Shown here one piece after another: positions 31,427 through 34,242 of a DNA stretch of 34,242 nt. This DNA comes from Streptomyces beijiangensis (GTDB lineage: Bacteria; Actinomycetota; Actinomycetes; Streptomycetales; Streptomycetaceae). The notes under the pieces were generated by a model. It saw nothing but the letters and a program-made list of their open reading frames with translations, had not been told where the DNA came from and searched no databases. The stretch spans positions 1 to 34,242 of the forward strand of contig NZ_JAFLRJ010000340.1 of the NCBI RefSeq assembly GCF_017315755.1, in the 5' to 3' direction. The position numbers were made by a program, and so were the translations under genes. The stretch's first letter is position 1; every line of letters begins with the position of its first letter.

Positions 31427-32038
31427 ATGCAGTCGTCCCAGGACTCCGCGATGACCTCGTCGCGCTCCAAGATCACGCCAGAGCGTGCCCAGGAGTTCTA
31501 CGACGCGGTGCTCACCCTGCTCAGGGAGGGCGGCTACGACGCCCTGACCATGGAAGGCGTCGCCGCGCTCAGTCGCTGCGGCAAATCGACGCTCTACCGG
31601 CAGTGGGGCACCAAGCCGCAGCTGGTGGCCTGCGCGCTGCGCGGCAGCCGGGCAGGCAGCCTGTCGGACATCGACACGGGTACCCTGGCGGGGGACCTCC
31701 GGCTGGTCGCCCGGTCGCTGGGCACAGGATCGGAGCGGGACACCCCGCTGATGCATGCGGTCAGTCACGCCGCCCTGCAGAACCCGGAGCTCCTCGAAGC
31801 TCTGCGTGAGGCGCTGATCACACCGGCCTCCGCGGCGTTCGACGAGATGATCCGCCGGGCCGTGGAGCGCGGTGAGATCGTGGCCGACAACCCCGCGAAC
31901 GGGTTCGTCGCCGCCCAGCTGATCGGCGCGATGCGTGCACGCCCGATGCTGGAGGGGGTGTACGCGGACGAGGACTATCTCCTCCGCTTCCTGGAGTGCG
32001 TGGTCTTCCCCGTACTGGGACTCACCGAGTCCCCCTAG
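31427..32038 (+). CDS. TetR-family transcriptional regulator
   Basis: This is a 203-aa regulator. The N-terminal TetR HTH spans about residues 18-65 (AQEFYDAVLTLLREGGYDALTMEGVA, then GKSTLYRQWGTKPQLV). The C-terminal ligand domain resembles the TetR_C_11-type subgroup (TGTLAGDLRLVARSL, LITPASAAFDEMIRRAVERGEI). The ATG at 31427 has GAGGGAG; longer upstream starts would run through the inverted repeat and were rejected. It probably represses itself and the divergent PAP2/DMT operon, responding to a small hydrophobic or membrane-active ligand. A strong hairpin follows it. Confidence 0.93.
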   Translation: MQSSQDSAMTSSRSKITPERAQEFYDAVLTLLREGGYDALTMEGVAALSRCGKSTLYRQWGTKPQLVACALRGSRAGSLSDIDTGTLAGDLRLVARSLGTGSERDTPLMHAVSHAALQNPELLEALREALITPASAAFDEMIRRAVERGEIVADNPANGFVAAQLIGAMRARPMLEGVYADEDYLLRFLECVVFPVLGLTESP

Positions 32039-32116
32039 AACAGGCTGCTGTCGTTCGAGCGGAACGACGGTTGCCGGCGCCGCACCGTGGGGACGGGGGC
32101 GGCGCACCTCGTGAGA

Positions 32117-32150
32117 CCGGAGGGCGCCCTGCACGCAGGGCGCCCTCCGG
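32117..32150 (+). terminator. Strong hairpin terminator after tetR
   Basis: A perfect 16-bp inverted repeat (arms 32117-32132 and 32135-32150) built around GGGCGCCC lies 79 nt after the TetR stop. It has no U-tract, as usual for Streptomyces terminators. It separates the TetR transcript from the DinB gene. Confidence 0.8.
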
Positions 32151-32200
32151 CGTCGGATCGGCCGGTCCGGGGTCCTGCCGCCGGGTTCCGGGGCTCTCCG

Positions 32201-32206
32201 TATGAT
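32201..32206 (+). promoter_or_regulatory. -10 element TATGAT, likely leaderless dinB promoter
   Basis: TATGAT ends 8 nt before the ATG of the DinB gene. Initiation about 7 nt downstream would place the RNA start at or next to the start codon, and no ribosome-binding site is present. No good -35 is seen at 17-18 nt. Confidence 0.45.
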
Positions 32207-32214
32207 CACCGGCC

Positions 32215-32721
32215 ATGACGGACAACAGGATCGGACCGCCACTGCGCGGCAGCGAGCGCGAGACGCTGCGTGTCTTTCTCGACTACCACCGGGCCACGCT
32301 GGCCATGAAGTGCGAAGGCCTCTCGGACGACGACCTGCGGCGCAGGTCCATGCCGCCGTCGACGCTCACGCTGATGGGGCTCGTACGGCACATGGCCGAG
32401 GTCGAACGCACCTGGTTCCGCAAGGTGATCAACGCCGAGGACATTCCGCTCGTCTGGTCGGACGAGGGCGACTACCAGGTCGCGTACGACGCCGAGGCCT
32501 CCACGCGCTCCGAGGCGTTCGCCGCCTGGGAGGCGGAGGTCGAGCACTCCCGGCGCATCGAGAGGGAGGCGGAGTCGCTCGACGTCACCGGCCACAACGA
32601 GCGCTGGGGCGAAGACGTCTCGCTGCGGCTGGTGATGCTGCACCTGATCCACGACTACGCACGCCACAACGGCCACGCCGACTTCCTCCGCGAGGGAATC
32701 GACGGGACCGTCGGCGCCTGA
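32215..32721 (+). CDS. DinB family protein (DUF664)
   Basis: This is a 168-aa member of the DinB/YfiT-like four-helix superfamily, DUF664 branch. Typical features are LMGLVRHMAEVERTWF (first metal-binding His, near residue 60) and LVMLHLIHDYARHNGHADFLRE with the second and third His of the metal site. Related proteins are thiol transferases or nickel/zinc-binding enzymes acting on mycothiol-type substrates; this member's reaction is unknown. It lies 29 nt before the ThuA gene in the same direction. Confidence 0.9.
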   Translation: MTDNRIGPPLRGSERETLRVFLDYHRATLAMKCEGLSDDDLRRRSMPPSTLTLMGLVRHMAEVERTWFRKVINAEDIPLVWSDEGDYQVAYDAEASTRSEAFAAWEAEVEHSRRIEREAESLDVTGHNERWGEDVSLRLVMLHLIHDYARHNGHADFLREGIDGTVGA

Positions 32722-32750
32722 GGAGGCTCCGTCCGGGGGAGGGTGGGGGC

Positions 32751-33410
32751 ATGACGTCCTTCACCCGCAAAGCCCTTGTCGTGCGCGGAGGCTGGGAAGG
32801 TCACGAGCCGGTGAAAATCACCGAGCTCTTCCTTCCCTTCCTCCGTGAACACGGCTTCGACATCGATGTCAGCGAGAGTCTCGACGCCTACGCCGACTCC
32901 GAACGCCTCGCCGCCGCCGACCTGGTGGTGCAGTGCTGGTCCATGGGCGAGATCACCCGCGAGCAGCGGGACGGACTCGCCGCCGCCGTACGAGCGGGGA
33001 CCGGACTGGCCGGCTGGCACGGCGGGATCGTCGACTCCTTCCGTGGCGAGGTCGACTACCACCAGCTGACCGGCGGCCAGTTCCTGATGCATCCGCCCGG
33101 CTTCATCGACCACGAGGTCCACCTCGTGCCCGAGCGGGCCGACCACCCCGTCATCGCGGGGCTCACCGACTTCCGCGTCGACACCGAGCAGTACTGGATG
33201 TCGACCGACCCGCTGATCGACGTCCTCGCCACCACCCTCTTCCCCGCGGGCGGCGAGCGCGACCGTGAGGTCACCATGCCGGCCGTATGGACCAGGAACT
33301 GGGGCGCGGGCCGGGTCTTCGTCTCCACCATCGGCCACAAGCCGGACGACTTCGACGTCCCCGAGGTGCGGACACTCACCGAGAGGGGGCTGCTGTGGGC
33401 GAGCCGCTGA
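32751..33410 (+). CDS. ThuA domain-containing protein
   Basis: This is a 219-aa ThuA-like (trehalose utilisation) protein with a class I glutamine-amidotransferase-like fold. The first strand reads KALVVRGGWEGHEP, the conserved core is GLAGWHGGIVDSFRG, and family landmarks HPVIAGL and TRNWGAGRVFVSTIGH follow. The catalytic nucleophile of amidotransferases is not present in the elbow. ThuA proteins accompany sugar or sugar-acid oxidoreductases, and here the gene overlaps a Gfo/Idh/MocA gene by 16 nt. The ATG follows a long G-rich ribosome site. Confidence 0.9.
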   Translation: MTSFTRKALVVRGGWEGHEPVKITELFLPFLREHGFDIDVSESLDAYADSERLAAADLVVQCWSMGEITREQRDGLAAAVRAGTGLAGWHGGIVDSFRGEVDYHQLTGGQFLMHPPGFIDHEVHLVPERADHPVIAGLTDFRVDTEQYWMSTDPLIDVLATTLFPAGGERDREVTMPAVWTRNWGAGRVFVSTIGHKPDDFDVPEVRTLTERGLLWASR

Positions 33411-34242
33411 GGATCGGCATGGTCGGCGCGGGCAAGATCAGCGGCGCCTATCTGGACACTCTGGAACGTCTGGACACGGTGCGTCTGACCGCGGTCGCAG
33501 ACCTCGACCCGCGCCGTGCGAAGACTGCAGCCGACCGGATACCCGGGGCCGAAGTCGCCGGATCGGTCGAGGAGTTGCTCGTACGCGCCGATGTCGACGC
33601 CGTGCTCAACCTCACCGTCCCCGCCGTGCACGCCCCGGTGGCCCTCGCCGCACTCGCGGCCGGCAAGCACGTCTACGGCGAGAAGCCCCTGGCCGCCACC
33701 CGCGAGGAAGCCGATGCGATCCTCGCGGCTGCCGCGGCGGGCGGGCTGCGCGTGGGCTGCGCGCCCGACACCGTGCTCGGCACCGGGACGCAGACCGCGC
33801 GCAGGGCCGTCGACGACGGGCTGATCGGCACGCCGGTCGCCGCGACCGCCTTCATGGCCTCGGCGGGACCCGAGTCGTGGCACCCGGACCCGGAGTTCTA
33901 CTACCGGCCGGGCGGCGGACCGCTGCTCGACATGGGTCCGTACTACCTCTCGGCCCTCGTCCATCTGCTGGGCCCGGTCGTCCGCGTCACCGGCGCGGCG
34001 TCGCGTACGCGCACCGAAAGGGAGACCGGCAGCGGGTCCAGGGCGGGGACGCGCTTCCCGGTGGAGGTGGACACCCATGTCACCGGGATCCTGGAGCACG
34101 CCGGCGGCGTCCTGACGACCCTCGTCATGAGCTTCGACGTCCAGGCGGCACGGCTTCCGTGCATCGAGGTGCACGGGACAGGGGGCTCGCTCTCGGTCCC
34201 CGATCCCAACGGCTTCGACGGACCGGTCGAGCTCCACCGGGC
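33395..34242 (+). CDS. Gfo/Idh/MocA family oxidoreductase (3' end missing)
   Basis: This is an NAD(P)-dependent sugar or inositol-type dehydrogenase, open to the window edge (282 codons seen, about 70-110 missing). The Rossmann motif RIGMVGAGKISG is at residues 6-17. The conserved GEKPLA motif, with the catalytic lysine, is near residue 95, and the C-terminal domain begins with PGGGPLLDMGPYYLSAL, where most relatives place substrate-binding Asp and His residues. The GTG at 33395 has GAGAGGGGG and keeps the first beta strand; the later ATG would cut it. The overlap with the ThuA gene indicates translational coupling and a joint role in sugar-derivative metabolism. Confidence 0.9.
   Translation, partial: MGEPLRIGMVGAGKISGAYLDTLERLDTVRLTAVADLDPRRAKTAADRIPGAEVAGSVEELLVRADVDAVLNLTVPAVHAPVALAALAAGKHVYGEKPLAATREEADAILAAAAAGGLRVGCAPDTVLGTGTQTARRAVDDGLIGTPVAATAFMASAGPESWHPDPEFYYRPGGGPLLDMGPYYLSALVHLLGPVVRVTGAASRTRTERETGSGSRAGTRFPVEVDTHVTGILEHAGGVLTTLVMSFDVQAARLPCIEVHGTGGSLSVPDPNGFDGPVELHR

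Overview
The window is high-GC actinobacterial DNA and almost certainly comes from a Streptomyces chromosome. The reasons are the very strong G/C bias at third codon positions, frequent GTG starts, many 4-nt ATGA/GTGA gene overlaps, a complete 'conservon' signalling operon, a terpene cyclase/P450 pair, a chitinase/DasR-type operator and sugar ABC transporters without their own ATPase. No rRNA, tRNA, CRISPR array or insertion sequence was seen.

Layout. (1) 181-2692: a polar amino-acid ABC importer (lipoprotein, permease, ATPase). (2) 2767-4147: a histidine phosphatase, convergent with a DUF2127 membrane protein. (3) 4244-6874: a large AAA/TPR protein of the LuxR-LAL type that has no C-terminal HTH. 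(4) 7136-11671: a conservon, CvnA (sensor-like ATPase), CvnB (roadblock), CvnC (DUF742), CvnD (small GTPase) and CvnE, a CYP157-like P450 whose K-helix ExxR is replaced by EQTLW. (5) 11665-15345: a lower-GC segment on the minus strand with a class I terpene synthase and a P450, led by a possible 72-aa ORF. It is flanked by debris: an orphan C-terminal coding remnant on one side, and on the other a fragment of the window's own GntR gene joined to a decayed glycogen-debranching-enzyme fragment. (6) 15346-22450: aminopeptidase P, divergent from a 4-hydroxyproline catabolic operon (three-subunit D-hydroxyproline dehydrogenase, DHDPS-family deaminase, hydroxyproline 2-epimerase) that ends with a GntR regulator. 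(7) 22469-23422: a fibronectin-III lipoprotein under a DasR/chitinase-type palindrome. (8) 23503-29411: a LacI-regulated oligosaccharide importer (two permeases, binding protein, LacI regulator), divergent from a D-2-hydroxyacid dehydrogenase, with three LacI-type operators. (9) 29425-32038: a DMT transporter and a PAP2/AUR1-like phosphatase, divergent from a TetR regulator across a perfect 25-bp-arm inverted repeat. (10) 32215-34242: DinB-family protein, ThuA-like protein and a truncated Gfo/Idh/MocA oxidoreductase.

How the parts work together. The hydroxyproline block is a nearly complete route from trans-4-hydroxy-L-proline to alpha-ketoglutarate semialdehyde, and aminopeptidase P could supply substrate from peptides. 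The LacI block is a self-contained uptake regulon that probably relies on a shared ATPase encoded elsewhere (MsiK-like). The conservon should form a membrane-associated complex. The terpene pair looks like a small acquired biosynthetic module inserted next to the conservon. The least explained items are the scarred terpene island, the HTH-less LAL protein and the ExxR-less P450.
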